Shown: positions 1 to 7,442, numbered from the stretch's first letter. The stretch: DNA of 22,478 nucleotides from Rubrivivax sp. (GCA_016790225.1 JAEUOZ010000003.1:1-22478), one strand, 5' to 3'. The notes: generated from the sequence alone by a model not told the origin. Numbers and translations are program-made.

Positions 1-575
1 AACTCCCAGAACGAGCCGCCGATCGTGTAGATCATGCCGGCGGCCATGTTGACCGAGCAGAAGCCGCCGTGCGCCGCGTAGTTGGGCGTGCCGAACTGCC
101 GCGCGAACAGCCCCGTGAGGGCCTGCATCTGATCGCGCCCGGTGAACAGGGCAAAGCGCTTGGGATCGCTGGCGCGGATGCCGCGCAGGCGATCCTCCAG
201 CAGCGCATAGGCTTCGTCCCAGCTGATGGGCTCGAAGTCGTTGTCGCCGCGCGCCGCACCGGCCTTGCGCCGCAGCGGCTGCGTCAGCCGCGCGGGCGAA
301 TACTGCTTCATGATGCCCGAGGAGCCCTTGGCGCAGATGACGCCCTGGTTCAGCGGATGCGCGGGGTTGCCGTCGATGTAGCGCACCTGCGGGCCCTGGC
401 CGGCGTCGCGCAGGTGCACCCGGATGCCGCAACGGCAGGCGCACATGTAGCAGGTGGTGGTCTTGATCTCCGTGCTCGCACCAGGCAGCGGATCCGCCAG
501 CGGGTCATGCAAGGGGCTTGCCGTCGCGCGCGCGGGGCGCAGGGGCGGCAACGGGGCGTCGGGCGGTGTCGGCAC
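1..575 (-). CDS. soeA: Sulfite dehydrogenase (quinone) SoeA-like molybdopterin oxidoreductase, N-terminal part
   Basis: The gene runs off the left edge; 191 N-terminal residues are visible. SoeA is the molybdenum subunit of the SoeABC complex, which oxidises sulfite to sulfate in the cytoplasm and passes electrons to the quinone pool. I read the bis-MGD family iron-sulfur motif at residues 42-49 (C42, C45, C49, in the stretch CYMCACRCG) with the fourth cysteine at C81 in GVICAKGSSG. The stretches YSPARLTQPL and FTGRDQMQALTGLF follow, which I associate with SoeA-type enzymes. No twin-arginine signal is present, which fits a cytoplasmic enzyme. There is no ATG in the frame; I chose GTG at 575 because GGAGA lies 7 bases upstream. 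The first 35 residues are a Pro/Ala-rich extension. The gene diverges from a LysR regulator. Related polysulfide or thiosulfate reductase subunits are the main alternative; the missing Tat signal and the sulfur neighbourhood favour SoeA. Confidence 0.8.
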   Translation of the reverse strand, partial: MPTPPDAPLPPLRPARATASPLHDPLADPLPGASTEIKTTTCYMCACRCGIRVHLRDAGQGPQVRYIDGNPAHPLNQGVICAKGSSGIMKQYSPARLTQPLRRKAGAARGDNDFEPISWDEAYALLEDRLRGIRASDPKRFALFTGRDQMQALTGLFARQFGTPNYAAHGGFCSVNMAAGMIYTIGGSFWE

Positions 576-670
576 GGTCGGGTCTCCGGGGCGCGGCGCT
601 CGGGCGCCGTCGATGAGCCGCTGTCCGTCGGCGCACGTTGAGCGACCGAAGGCCAGGGTCTGACGCGATT

Positions 671-691
671 CTGATCCTGCAGGGCGATCAG
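671..691. promoter_or_regulatory. LysR-type regulator box (ATC-N9-GAT) between soeA and lysR
   Basis: Arms CTGATC (671-676) and GATCAG (686-691) form a perfect inverted repeat with a 9-base spacer. This contains the classical LysR-family form ATC-N9-GAT (T-N11-A). It sits in the 137-bp divergent region between the GTG of soeA (575) and the preferred ATG of the regulator (713), where an autoregulatory LysR site is expected. Binding is inferred. Confidence 0.55.
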
Positions 692-712
692 GAAAAGCGG
701 ACAATTTCGATC

Positions 713-1675
713 ATGGTGAGTGGAAAAACCGGTCAATCGCCTCGCACAGCCCATCGCCCGTCAGCGGGCCTTGCCGAAGGCTCGTCACCCCGCCTGCGCT
801 TTGGTCTGCGGCAGCTCGAGGCGTTTGTCGCCATGGCGCGCGCCGGCTCGACCCGTGCGGCCGCCGAGCGGCTCTCGCGCTCGCAATCTGCCGCCAGCGC
901 CGCCTTGACCGAGCTGGAGGCCGCCCTGGGCGTGCCGCTGTTCGATCGCTTCGGCCGCCGCCTGCTGCTCAACGAGAACGGCCGCGCGCTGCTGCCGAAG
1001 GCGGCTTCGCTGATCGACCAGGCGCTGGAGCTGCAGCAGCTCTTCGGCAGCGAACACGCGATGCCGCTGAAGCTGGCTGCCAGCCTGACCATCGGCGAAG
1101 TGCTGATGCCCGAGCGCGTGGCCAGCTGGCAGGCCCTGCACCCGGACAGCCCCGTGCAGCTGATGATCGGCAATACGCGCGAGGTGGTCGCAGCGGTCGC
1201 CGCGCTGGAAGTGGACATCGGCTTCATCGAGGGCCCGCAGGCGCACCCCGATCTGCTGCTGGAGCCCTGGCTGGCCGACGAGATGGTGGTGGTGGCGGCG
1301 CCCGCGCACCCGCTGGCCCTCAGCCGCCGCATCACGCGCGAGGCGCTGCGCGGCGCGCGCTGGGCCATGCGCGAGCCCGGCAGCGGTTCACGCGAGATGG
1401 TGGACCGCTGGCTGCTGGAGCATCTGGGCAGCATCGAGGTGGCCTTCGAGCTCGGCAGCCTGGAGGCCATCCGCCGCCTGGTGGCCGAAGGTGTGGCCGT
1501 GGGCTGCCTGTCGCGCCTGGCCGTCGCCGCCAGCCTGGCCCAGGGCTCGCTCGTGGCCTTGCGCACCGGGCTGCCGCCAGCGCGCCGACGGCTGGCCATC
1601 GTGCGGCACCGCGACAAGCGCCTCGCTCAGGGCGCGGAGGCCTTCCTGCAGCACTGCCGGCAGGCGTGCGCTTGA
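713..1675 (+). CDS. LysR-family transcriptional regulator
   Basis: This is a 320-residue LysR-type regulator with the usual layout. A winged helix-turn-helix lies at about residues 31-88 (LRQLEAFVAMARAGSTRAAAERL and so on), followed by a substrate-binding-like effector domain to the end. I chose the ATG at 713 rather than the in-frame ATG at 638: the earlier start would put the ATC-N9-GAT box inside the coding region and add 25 residues that do not resemble LysR proteins. No strong ribosome binding site is visible at 713, so the start is not certain; GTG at 716 is also possible. It diverges from soeA, and LysR proteins commonly control the divergent neighbour, so regulation of sulfite oxidation is the likely job (inference). 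The effector cannot be read from the sequence. Confidence 0.88.
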   Translation: MVSGKTGQSPRTAHRPSAGLAEGSSPRLRFGLRQLEAFVAMARAGSTRAAAERLSRSQSAASAALTELEAALGVPLFDRFGRRLLLNENGRALLPKAASLIDQALELQQLFGSEHAMPLKLAASLTIGEVLMPERVASWQALHPDSPVQLMIGNTREVVAAVAALEVDIGFIEGPQAHPDLLLEPWLADEMVVVAAPAHPLALSRRITREALRGARWAMREPGSGSREMVDRWLLEHLGSIEVAFELGSLEAIRRLVAEGVAVGCLSRLAVAASLAQGSLVALRTGLPPARRRLAIVRHRDKRLAQGAEAFLQHCRQACA

Positions 1676-1715
1676 TGCCCCATGGCAGCCGGCACGGCAG
1701 GCCCGGGCTTTGCGC

Positions 1716-2840
1716 TCAGTCTTCGCGCTCGGCCTGCCACAGCAGGTACTTCAGCGTTGCCACCGAGCCCGCCACGATGGCCGTCACGGCCAGCATCGAG
1801 CCCAGGGCCAGCGTCGACAGGCCGGTCAGGCCCTGGCCGACGGTGCAGCCGATCGCGGTGACGCCGCCAAAGCCCATCAGCACGGCGCCGATCAGCTGGT
1901 TGCGCAGATCCTGCATCGAGGCAAAACCTTCCCAGCGGAAGCTGCGCGTGGCCAGCGCGTAGGCCGCCGAGCCGCAGACCACGCCGGCCACCGCGGCGAT
2001 GCCGAAGCTGGGCTTGAGCGAAGCATCGGTCCACAGCGACAGCAGCTCGATGCTGTAGGCCACCGGCGCCACGAAGCTCAGCGATTCGAGCGTGCGCGTG
2101 TTGGTGGCGAAATAGACCGTCTCCAGCGTCTCGGGGTTCTCGCCATAGCCCAGATGTCCGGTGACATACCAGCCGCCGACGATCAAGGCACCGATGGCCA
2201 GGCCAGACAGCCACTTCACCCGATCGGCGCGGAAGCGCGCATCCTTGAAGACAAAGACCAGCAGCGCCAGCACGATCAGCGCTGCAGCGATCGCCAGGCT
2301 GGTTTTCGGTGTCCCGGCGCCGAGCTGAGCCAGCGCCGTGCCCAGGCTCTGATCGGCCCAGCCGCGTTCGCCCAGCGGCAGCGCCACGGGATCCAGCCAG
2401 CTGGCCCGAAACTGCGCCAGCAGGCCCTTCAGCGTCATGTAGGAGGCCAGGCCCATGAAGACCAGCACCACCAGCGATCGCACGCTGCCACCGCCCAGGC
2501 GCACCAGGTTCTTGTTGGCGCAGCCGCCAGCAAGCGTCATGCCGATGCCGAAGACAAAGCCGCCCAGCAGGAGCGACAGCCACGGCAGGTTGGGCCGCAG
2601 CGGCACGGACCTGGCGATGTCGGCCACGCCCTGAAGCTGCAGCGCGGTCGTGCCAGCCACCGCCACGGCGATCGCCAGCAGCCACATGCGCACCCGCCCC
2701 CAGTGGCCCATGTTGACCACGTCGGATATGGCCCCCATGGTGCAGAAGTTGGACCGGGCCGCCACGGCGCCGAAGACAAACGCCAGCGCAAAGCCGCCGC
2801 CCAGGACCCACAGCGCCAGAGGTGAAGCGCTGCCGCTCAC
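1716..2840 (-). CDS. YeeE/YedE-family sulfur-compound transporter (copy 1, with TusA)
   Basis: This is a 374-residue polytopic membrane protein of the YeeE/YedE (TsuA) family, whose characterised members take up thiosulfate through a pore lined by conserved cysteines. The family cysteines are present: C33 in SNFCTMGAISD, C107 in AGGCANKNLVRLGGGS and C332 in IGCTVGQGLTG. Hydrophobic helices run through the whole length. The start is a GTG at 2840 preceded by GGGAG at a good distance. It lies 73 bp downstream of tusA on the same strand, so the two are probably co-transcribed. A transporter handing sulfur to a TusA carrier is a recurring arrangement. The substrate here (thiosulfate, sulfide, polysulfide) is not shown by the sequence. 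Confidence 0.9.
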   Translation of the reverse strand: MSGSASPLALWVLGGGFALAFVFGAVAARSNFCTMGAISDVVNMGHWGRVRMWLLAIAVAVAGTTALQLQGVADIARSVPLRPNLPWLSLLLGGFVFGIGMTLAGGCANKNLVRLGGGSVRSLVVLVFMGLASYMTLKGLLAQFRASWLDPVALPLGERGWADQSLGTALAQLGAGTPKTSLAIAAALIVLALLVFVFKDARFRADRVKWLSGLAIGALIVGGWYVTGHLGYGENPETLETVYFATNTRTLESLSFVAPVAYSIELLSLWTDASLKPSFGIAAVAGVVCGSAAYALATRSFRWEGFASMQDLRNQLIGAVLMGFGGVTAIGCTVGQGLTGLSTLALGSMLAVTAIVAGSVATLKYLLWQAERED

Positions 2841-2913
2841 GCCGCGCTCCCGAAGCGGCTTGCCAACCGAAGCAGCAGACGGGACTGGTCAGGACTGATC
2901 ATGAGGTGCACCA

Positions 2914-3144
2914 TCAGCCTTTTCTGAGCCAGAAGACGAAGCGTCCGCCCGGCTCCTCGGCCGAGGACAGCAGCGCATGGCCGCCCTGCTCCGCAAAGAC
3001 CGGCATGTCGGCCACCGATCCGGAATCCGTGGACGTGACCTTCAGCACCTGGCCTGAGGCCAGCGCCGCGATGGCCTTCTTGGTCTTCACGATGGGCAAG
3101 GGGCAGGCCAGACCCGAGGCGTCCAGCTCCTTGTCGAATTGCAT
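2914..3144 (-). CDS. TusA/SirA-like sulfur carrier protein
   Basis: This is a 76-residue soluble cytoplasmic protein of the TusA family, small carriers that bind sulfane sulfur as a persulfide on one cysteine. The diagnostic LACPLP motif is present, with the sulfur-accepting residue at C14. The ATG at 3144 is preceded by GGAGG with a 5-base gap; the frame is open further upstream to 3276 but that extension does not resemble the family. It precedes the YeeE copy 1 gene in a two-gene operon and diverges from a secreted DsrE protein. In sulfur oxidisers TusA moves sulfur to Dsr or Hdr-type oxidation systems, and here it may receive sulfur imported by YeeE. A housekeeping role in tRNA thiolation is less likely given the neighbours. 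Confidence 0.92.
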   Translation of the reverse strand: MQFDKELDASGLACPLPIVKTKKAIAALASGQVLKVTSTDSGSVADMPVFAEQGGHALLSSAEEPGGRFVFWLRKG

Positions 3145-3193
3145 GCGTTCCTCCGTCGACGCGGGTCCGTGGCGCAGGATGGCGCCCAGGCAC

Positions 3194-3208
3194 TTCTCCG
3201 GCGGAGAA
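3194..3208. promoter_or_regulatory. Perfect palindrome in the tusA/dsrE divergent promoter region
   Basis: The sequence TTCTCCGGCGGAGAA has 7-base arms around one central base. It lies about 50 bp upstream of the tusA start and 85 bp upstream of the divergent dsrE-like start. The position suggests an operator for one or both directions. It differs from the other palindromes in the window, and the binding protein is unknown. Confidence 0.4.
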
Positions 3209-3293
3209 TGCACCGGCCACAGGCCCGCCGCGTCGCTGCGCCGATTTTCGCGCACCCGAGAAGCCTGCCCTTCCAAAACCCCAGGAGACCCTC

Positions 3294-3713
3294 ATGCCGC
3301 GCGTCCTCAAGCACCTGATCGCCACCTTGCTCCTGCTGGCCACAGCCGGCTTCGCCTTTGCGCAGGATCGTGTGGTCTACCACATCGACAACGCCGCGGC
3401 CCAGGGCCTGAAGGGCTTGCGCAATGTGCGCAACCACCTGGACGTGGACCCGGGCGCCCGCATCATCATCGTCACGCATGCCGATGGCGTGGACTTCCTG
3501 CTCGAAGGCGCGAAGGACACCAACGGCAGCCTCTTTGCCGGCCCGGTGGCCGCGCTCGCCGCGCGGGGCGTGAAGTTCGAGATCTGCGAGATCACGCTGC
3601 GCAACCGCAACCTCAAGCGCGAGGCCTTCATCCAGGAAGCCGAGTTCACGCCCTCGGGCGTGGTGCGCATCGCCAAGCTGCAGAAGGACGGCGCGGCCTA
3701 CATCAAGCCCTGA
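3294..3713 (+). CDS. Secreted DsrE-family sulfur-handling protein
   Basis: This is a 139-residue protein with a clear Sec signal peptide (cleavage probably after AFA at residue 23), followed by a DsrE/DsrF-like fold. The conserved family cysteine is C98 in KFEICEITLRNRNL, the position where DsrE proteins carry a persulfide. The ATG at 3294 has AGGAGA about 6 bases upstream. Cytoplasmic DsrE passes sulfur to TusA; this copy is periplasmic, so it cannot pass sulfur directly to the TusA encoded next door, and a membrane step through YeeE would be needed (inference). It diverges from tusA-yeeE, and a hairpin lies just after its stop. Periplasmic DsrE-like proteins are common in sulfur oxidisers but their function is poorly defined. 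Confidence 0.85.
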   Translation: MPRVLKHLIATLLLLATAGFAFAQDRVVYHIDNAAAQGLKGLRNVRNHLDVDPGARIIIVTHADGVDFLLEGAKDTNGSLFAGPVAALAARGVKFEICEITLRNRNLKREAFIQEAEFTPSGVVRIAKLQKDGAAYIKP

Positions 3714-3718
3714 CTGCC

Positions 3719-3746
3719 GGCGCCAGCCGGCTCATCCGCTGGCGCC
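3719..3746 (+). terminator. Hairpin after the dsrE-like gene
   Basis: GGCGCCAGC (3719-3727) and GCTGGCGCC (3738-3746) form a 9-bp perfect stem with a 10-base loop, starting 6 bases after the stop codon. No T-run follows, so it may be a weak or factor-assisted terminator or a transcript-stabilising hairpin. Confidence 0.5.
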
Positions 3747-3834
3747 GTACGGCCCCGCCAGGGCGGCGCCAGGGCACCTTCGCTCGGCCGATGAGAGCGC
3801 AGCAATGGGCCGTACTGACCTCGATCAAGCTGAA

Positions 3835-3844
3835 TATGCGCATA
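3835..3844. promoter_or_regulatory. TATGCGCATA palindrome in front of yeeE copy 2, possible ArsR-type site
   Basis: This 10-base perfect palindrome lies just before an AT-rich stretch (about 3845-3856) that could serve as a -10 region, about 50 bp upstream of the yeeE copy 2 start. The core ATATGCG is shared with the inverted repeat in front of the arsR gene (9618-9637, read on the minus strand). A repressor site between -35 and -10 is plausible but is inferred from motif similarity only. Confidence 0.4.
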
Positions 3845-3896
3845 CACTAATAATCTGTTGAGCTCGCGCACAAGGGCGCACCCAGCGGAGCATGGC

Positions 3897-5003
3897 ATGA
3901 GCCTCGAAAGCCTGATCGAACACACCGGCGAAACCGGCGCCCTGGCGCTGGCGGGCTTGAGCATCGGCGCCGCTTTCGGATTTCTGGCCCAGCGCTCGCG
4001 CTTCTGCCTGCGCTCGGCGGTCATCGAGTTCTCTCGCAAGGTCACCGGCGGCAAGCTGACCGTCTGGCTCTTTGCCTTCGCCAGCGCCATCCTCGCCACG
4101 CAGGCGCTGGTGCTGCTGGGCGCCTTCGATGCCAGTCAGGCGCGCCAGATCGCCGCACGCGGCAGCCTCTCGGGCGCGGCCATCGGCGGGGCGCTGTTCG
4201 GCATGGGCATGATCCTGGCGCGTGGCTGCTCCAGCCGGCTGCTGGTGCTGGCGGCCCAGGGCAACCTGCGCTCCGTGCTGTCGGGCCTGGTGTTCGCGGT
4301 CACTGCGCAGGCCTCCTGGACCGGCGCGCTGGCGCCTGTGCGCCAGACACTGGCCGAACTCTGGACCGTGGAAGGCGGCGCCTCGCGCGATCTGATCGCT
4401 TCGCTGGGCATCGGACACGGTGGCGCGCTGCTCTTCGGCGCCGTCTGGCTGGTGGCAGCGATCGTCTGGGCACGGCGGCAGCGCGTGCCCACCTGGGGCT
4501 GGGCCGGTGCCATCGGCGTCGGCCTGTGCATTGCCGCCGCCTGGTGGGCCACCTATGCCATCTCGCGCGTCGCCTTCGACCCGCACCCGATCCAGGCCCT
4601 GAGCTTCACCGGGCCTTCGTCGGAGTTTCTGACCCGCGTGCTGTTTGCCAGCGACAAGCCGCCGACCTTCGATCTGGGCCTGATACCCGGCGTGTTCCTG
4701 GGATCCTTTGCCGCGGCATTCCTCTTCCGCGAGCTGAAGCTGGAAGGCTTCGAGGGCGGCGCAAGCATGCGGCGCTACCTGATCGGCGCCGTGGCCATGG
4801 GCTTTGGCGGCATGCTGGCCGGCGGCTGCGCGGTTGGCGCTGGCCTGTCGGGCGCTGCCGTCTTTACCGTCACGTCCTGGGTCACGCTGTGCGCCATGTG
4901 GGCCGCCGCCGCGTTGACGGACAGGCTCATCGACCAACGCCCCGCGCAAGCCGCGGATCAGCCCATGCCGGGCCAGGACGCCGCGCCCAGGCCCGCCGCC
5001 TGA
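3897..5003 (+). CDS. YeeE/YedE-family sulfur-compound transporter (copy 2, with cytochrome c)
   Basis: This is a 368-residue polytopic membrane protein, a second YeeE/YedE member clearly divergent from copy 1. Its conserved cysteines are C37 in SRFCLRSA, C111 in ARGCSSRLLV and C311 in GGCAVGAGLSG. The C-terminal 25 residues are a Pro/Ala/Gln-rich hydrophilic tail absent from copy 1. I chose the ATG at 3897 because GGAG lies 8 bases upstream; an upstream in-frame TTG at 3858 lies in the promoter region and is unlikely. The diheme cytochrome gene follows after 59 bp on the same strand, so this transporter seems tied to a periplasmic electron carrier rather than to TusA. The substrate is unknown, presumably a reduced sulfur species. 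Confidence 0.88.
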   Translation: MSLESLIEHTGETGALALAGLSIGAAFGFLAQRSRFCLRSAVIEFSRKVTGGKLTVWLFAFASAILATQALVLLGAFDASQARQIAARGSLSGAAIGGALFGMGMILARGCSSRLLVLAAQGNLRSVLSGLVFAVTAQASWTGALAPVRQTLAELWTVEGGASRDLIASLGIGHGGALLFGAVWLVAAIVWARRQRVPTWGWAGAIGVGLCIAAAWWATYAISRVAFDPHPIQALSFTGPSSEFLTRVLFASDKPPTFDLGLIPGVFLGSFAAAFLFRELKLEGFEGGASMRRYLIGAVAMGFGGMLAGGCAVGAGLSGAAVFTVTSWVTLCAMWAAAALTDRLIDQRPAQAADQPMPGQDAAPRPAA

Positions 5004-5062
5004 GCCCGACACCGATGCCGGCTTCTTCCGCCCGCCTTCACCGTCCGACTGCTGGAGAGACC

Positions 5063-5671
5063 ATGCGCGTGCCCCCCATCGTTTCAATTCTGCTGCTGGC
5101 CGCCGGGCTGCACGCCGCGCCCGAGGCCCTGGCCGCGGATCACGCCCGCGCTCTCGAGATCGTGCAGGGCAAGTGCTTCATCTGCCATGGTGCCGAGGGC
5201 GAGAGCTCCAGCCCGGTCTTTCCCCGGCTGGCCGGGCAGCACGGCGCTTATGTGGAACGTCAGCTGGCGGACTACAAGTCGGGCAGGCGCGTCAGCAGCA
5301 CGATGCGGCCGATGGTGGAAGACCTGACGCCCGAGGACTTCAAGGCGCTGGGTGCCTACTTCGAGAGCCGCGAAACCCACCTGCACAAGGTGGACGATCC
5401 TGAGCTGGCGCAGATGGGCCGCTTCATCTATCTGCGCGGCAACCCCTATTCGGGCGTCGCCGCCTGCGCCACCTGCCATGGCCCGCAGGCGCACGGCACG
5501 GCCGCGCTGCCGCGTCTGGCCGGCCAGCACGCCCAATACACCGAAAACCAGCTGAAGGCCTTCAACAAGCGCGAGCGCACCAACGACAACGCGGTGATGC
5601 AGGCCATCGCCAGCAAGCTGACCGAGCTGGAGCTGAAGGCCGTGTCGGCCTACATCTCGGGCCTGCGCTGA
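5063..5671 (+). CDS. Diheme cytochrome c (cytochrome c4-like)
   Basis: This is a 202-residue secreted diheme cytochrome made of two homologous class I domains. A Sec signal peptide spans about residues 1-25 (cleavage after ALA). Heme sites are CFICH at 38-42 and CATCH at 135-139; M81 or M84 and M179 are candidate sixth ligands. The repeated PRLAGQHxxYxExQL pattern after each heme is typical of the c4 and FCSD cytochrome group. The ATG at 5063 has GGAGA upstream; the frame is open far upstream but that part is out of frame with yeeE and meaningless. It follows yeeE copy 2 and converges on fccB. It probably carries electrons in the periplasm from sulfide or thiosulfate oxidation to a terminal oxidase; acting as the electron partner of FccAB is possible. 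Confidence 0.9.
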   Translation: MRVPPIVSILLLAAGLHAAPEALAADHARALEIVQGKCFICHGAEGESSSPVFPRLAGQHGAYVERQLADYKSGRRVSSTMRPMVEDLTPEDFKALGAYFESRETHLHKVDDPELAQMGRFIYLRGNPYSGVAACATCHGPQAHGTAALPRLAGQHAQYTENQLKAFNKRERTNDNAVMQAIASKLTELELKAVSAYISGLR

Positions 5672-5675
5672 CGAG

Positions 5676-5697
5676 GACGGGCGCCCAGGCGCCCGTC
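5676..5697. terminator. Bidirectional hairpin between the cytochrome c gene and fccB
   Basis: GACGGGCGC and GCGCCCGTC form a 9-bp stem around CCAG (5676-5697). It begins 5 bases after the cytochrome stop and ends 8 bases before the fccB stop on the other strand, so it can serve both converging transcripts. No T-tract is present on either side. Confidence 0.55.
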
Positions 5698-5705
5698 GCT
5701 GCGGA

Positions 5706-6983
5706 TCACAGGGCCAGCATGTCCGCCCAGATGTTGTCGGCCCAGCTCAGGGCGTAGCGGCCTTCGATCTGGTTGGCCGCAGCCGACACGCCGCCCGAGC
5801 CCGGGACGGTCTTGAAGGTCTTGTCGGCGTTGTCGTACTGGTGAACCGAGGCGACGTGGATGACGTCGCGCGCCGTGACGAAGCTGTAGCAGGTGTTCAT
5901 CACCACGGGCGTCGCGTTGACCGCCTCGCCCTTGAGCAGGTTGATGATGGCGGCCGCCGCCACCTTGGCGTGCTGGTTCGCCATGTGACCGGACTTGGGC
6001 ATCAGCGGTGCCGAGAAGGTGGCGTCACCCAGCACATGGATGCCCGGCACCGCCGTGCTCTCCATGGTCATCCAGTTCACGCCCGCCCAACGGTTGTTCA
6101 CGTTGACGAGGCCCGCGCGCAGCGCCAGATCGGCCGCACGCTGCGGCGGAATGACGTTCAGCACATCGGCCTTGACGTCATCGAATTCCAGCTTGGCAAC
6201 ATTGCCCGAGACTTCCTTGATCTCGTTGTTGACCCTGTACTCGAGGATGCCCTTGTAGTGATCGTTGAAGGCCTTCTCGAACAGCGCCTTCTTCGACTGC
6301 ACTTCGGGGTTGGCATCCAGCACCAGCAGCTTGCTCTTGGGCTTGGCCGTCTTCAGGTAGCTGGCGATCATGCAGGCACGCTCATAGGGCCCGGGCGGGC
6401 AGCGGTAAGGCACCTTGGGGATCGCCATGGCCACCACGCCGCCATCGGGCATGGCCTCCAGCTGGCGGCGCAGCGCAACCGTCTGCGGGCCCGCCTTCCA
6501 GCCGTGCGTCACGCGGCCACTGTCCAGCGCCGCCTGCAGGCCGCCGACCTGATCCAGCATGAAGTCGATGCCAGGCGACACGATGAGGCGGTCATAGGGC
6601 AGCTCGCCCCCGCCGGCCAGGCGCACCTTCTTGCCGGCCGCATCGATCGCGCTGACTTCGCCCTGGACAAACTTGACGCCCATGGCCTTGAGGCCGTCGT
6701 AGCCACGGGTGATGTCGCTCATCTGGCGATGACCGCCGATCACCAGGTTGCTGATCGGGCAGGAGATGAAGCTGGCACTGCGCTCCACCAGCGTGACATC
6801 CACGTTGCCGCCCCACATCTTCAGGTAGCGGGCCGCCGTGCTGCCGCCGAAGCCACCGCCGATCACCACCACACGGCCGATGGAGGGCCCGGTGCCCATG
6901 CCGGCGCAGCCGGCCAGCGAGGTGGCGGCAAGCGCCGCGCCGGCGCCCAGCAGGTGACGACGCGAAAATTGAATGTTAGCCAT
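5706..6983 (-). CDS. fccB: Sulfide dehydrogenase (flavocytochrome c) flavoprotein subunit
   Basis: This is the FAD subunit (425 residues) of flavocytochrome c sulfide dehydrogenase, a periplasmic enzyme that oxidises sulfide to sulfane sulfur. A twin-arginine signal (FSRRHLLGAG, residues 6-14) leads to the FAD-binding GGGFGGSTAARYLK. The three functional cysteines known in the Allochromatium enzyme have counterparts: C75 (SCPISNLV, covalent FAD), and C195 (YRCPPGPYERA) with C365 (NTCYS) for the redox-active disulfide. I chose ATG 6983 because GAGGAGG lies 7 bases upstream; an ATG at 6998 overlapping the fccA stop is the alternative. The signal ends in SLAGC (C26), which looks like a lipobox, so the protein may be lipid-anchored. 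It follows fccA in a two-gene operon. Confidence 0.95.
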   Translation of the reverse strand: MANIQFSRRHLLGAGAALAATSLAGCAGMGTGPSIGRVVVIGGGFGGSTAARYLKMWGGNVDVTLVERSASFISCPISNLVIGGHRQMSDITRGYDGLKAMGVKFVQGEVSAIDAAGKKVRLAGGGELPYDRLIVSPGIDFMLDQVGGLQAALDSGRVTHGWKAGPQTVALRRQLEAMPDGGVVAMAIPKVPYRCPPGPYERACMIASYLKTAKPKSKLLVLDANPEVQSKKALFEKAFNDHYKGILEYRVNNEIKEVSGNVAKLEFDDVKADVLNVIPPQRAADLALRAGLVNVNNRWAGVNWMTMESTAVPGIHVLGDATFSAPLMPKSGHMANQHAKVAAAAIINLLKGEAVNATPVVMNTCYSFVTARDVIHVASVHQYDNADKTFKTVPGSGGVSAAANQIEGRYALSWADNIWADMLAL

Positions 6984-6994
6984 CTCGTGCCTCC

Positions 6995-7318
6995 TCATTT
7001 CTTGGCCGGTTGGGCAGCAAGATAGGCTGCAATCAACCGGATCTGCTCTTCGGTATAGCCCTTGGCGATCTGGTGCATGATCGTCGCGGGCTGGTTGCCG
7101 CTGCGGTAGTCGTTGATCATGGCGATCAGCTTGTCCGCGGGCATGCCGGCGATCGGCTTCATGTCACCGCGTGCCTGGCCGTTGGTGCCGTGGCAGTTGG
7201 CGCAGGTTGCCGCCAGGTTTCTGCCCAGTTGGGGGTTGGGCGCGGGCGCTTGAGCCTGCGCAGCCGTGCTGACGGTGGCCGCCAGCACGATGGCCGTGAG
7301 CCAGGGGGCTTGTTTCAT
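6995..7318 (-). CDS. fccA: Sulfide dehydrogenase (flavocytochrome c) monoheme cytochrome subunit
   Basis: This is a 107-residue secreted class I cytochrome c. It has a Sec signal peptide (cleavage probably after AQA at residue 22), one heme site CANCH at residues 39-43 and M81 as the likely sixth ligand. The ATG at 7318 is preceded by AGGAGA about 6 bases upstream. It lies directly upstream of fccB, its stop sitting 11 bases before the preferred fccB start, so the two are translated from one transcript and form the sulfide dehydrogenase. It takes electrons from the flavin of FccB. Some FCSD enzymes have a diheme subunit; this one is the short monoheme form, so a separate carrier such as the diheme cytochrome at 5063-5671 may collect the electrons (inference). 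Confidence 0.92.
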   Translation of the reverse strand: MKQAPWLTAIVLAATVSTAAQAQAPAPNPQLGRNLAATCANCHGTNGQARGDMKPIAGMPADKLIAMINDYRSGNQPATIMHQIAKGYTEEQIRLIAAYLAAQPAKK

Positions 7319-7442
7319 CGAAATCTCCTGCCTGTGTCTGCAGAGGTGCGCCCTGCCCCTTTTCGGGCAAGGCACATGCGACTTGACTTATCAGTCATCA
7401 CTTATTTTGACGGGATTCCGTCGACTCGACCCTGACATCGTC

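Noticed and set aside
350..754. Minus-strand open frame across the soeA/lysR region
   Set aside because: It is in a different frame from the soeA product, is Arg/Pro-rich and lacks any motif; the true frame reads CYMCACRCG and starts at 575.
733..1617. Long minus-strand open frame opposite lysR
   Set aside because: Shadow of the LysR coding strand with Ser/Arg/Ala-rich composition and no domain.
3858..3896. TTG start for yeeE copy 2
   Set aside because: It lies in the probable promoter and leader; ATG 3897 has a better ribosome binding site and protein start.
4526..5062. Long upstream extension of the diheme cytochrome reading frame
   Set aside because: It overlaps yeeE copy 2 in another frame, has Arg-rich shadow composition, and the cytochrome has its own signal peptide and ribosome binding site at 5063.
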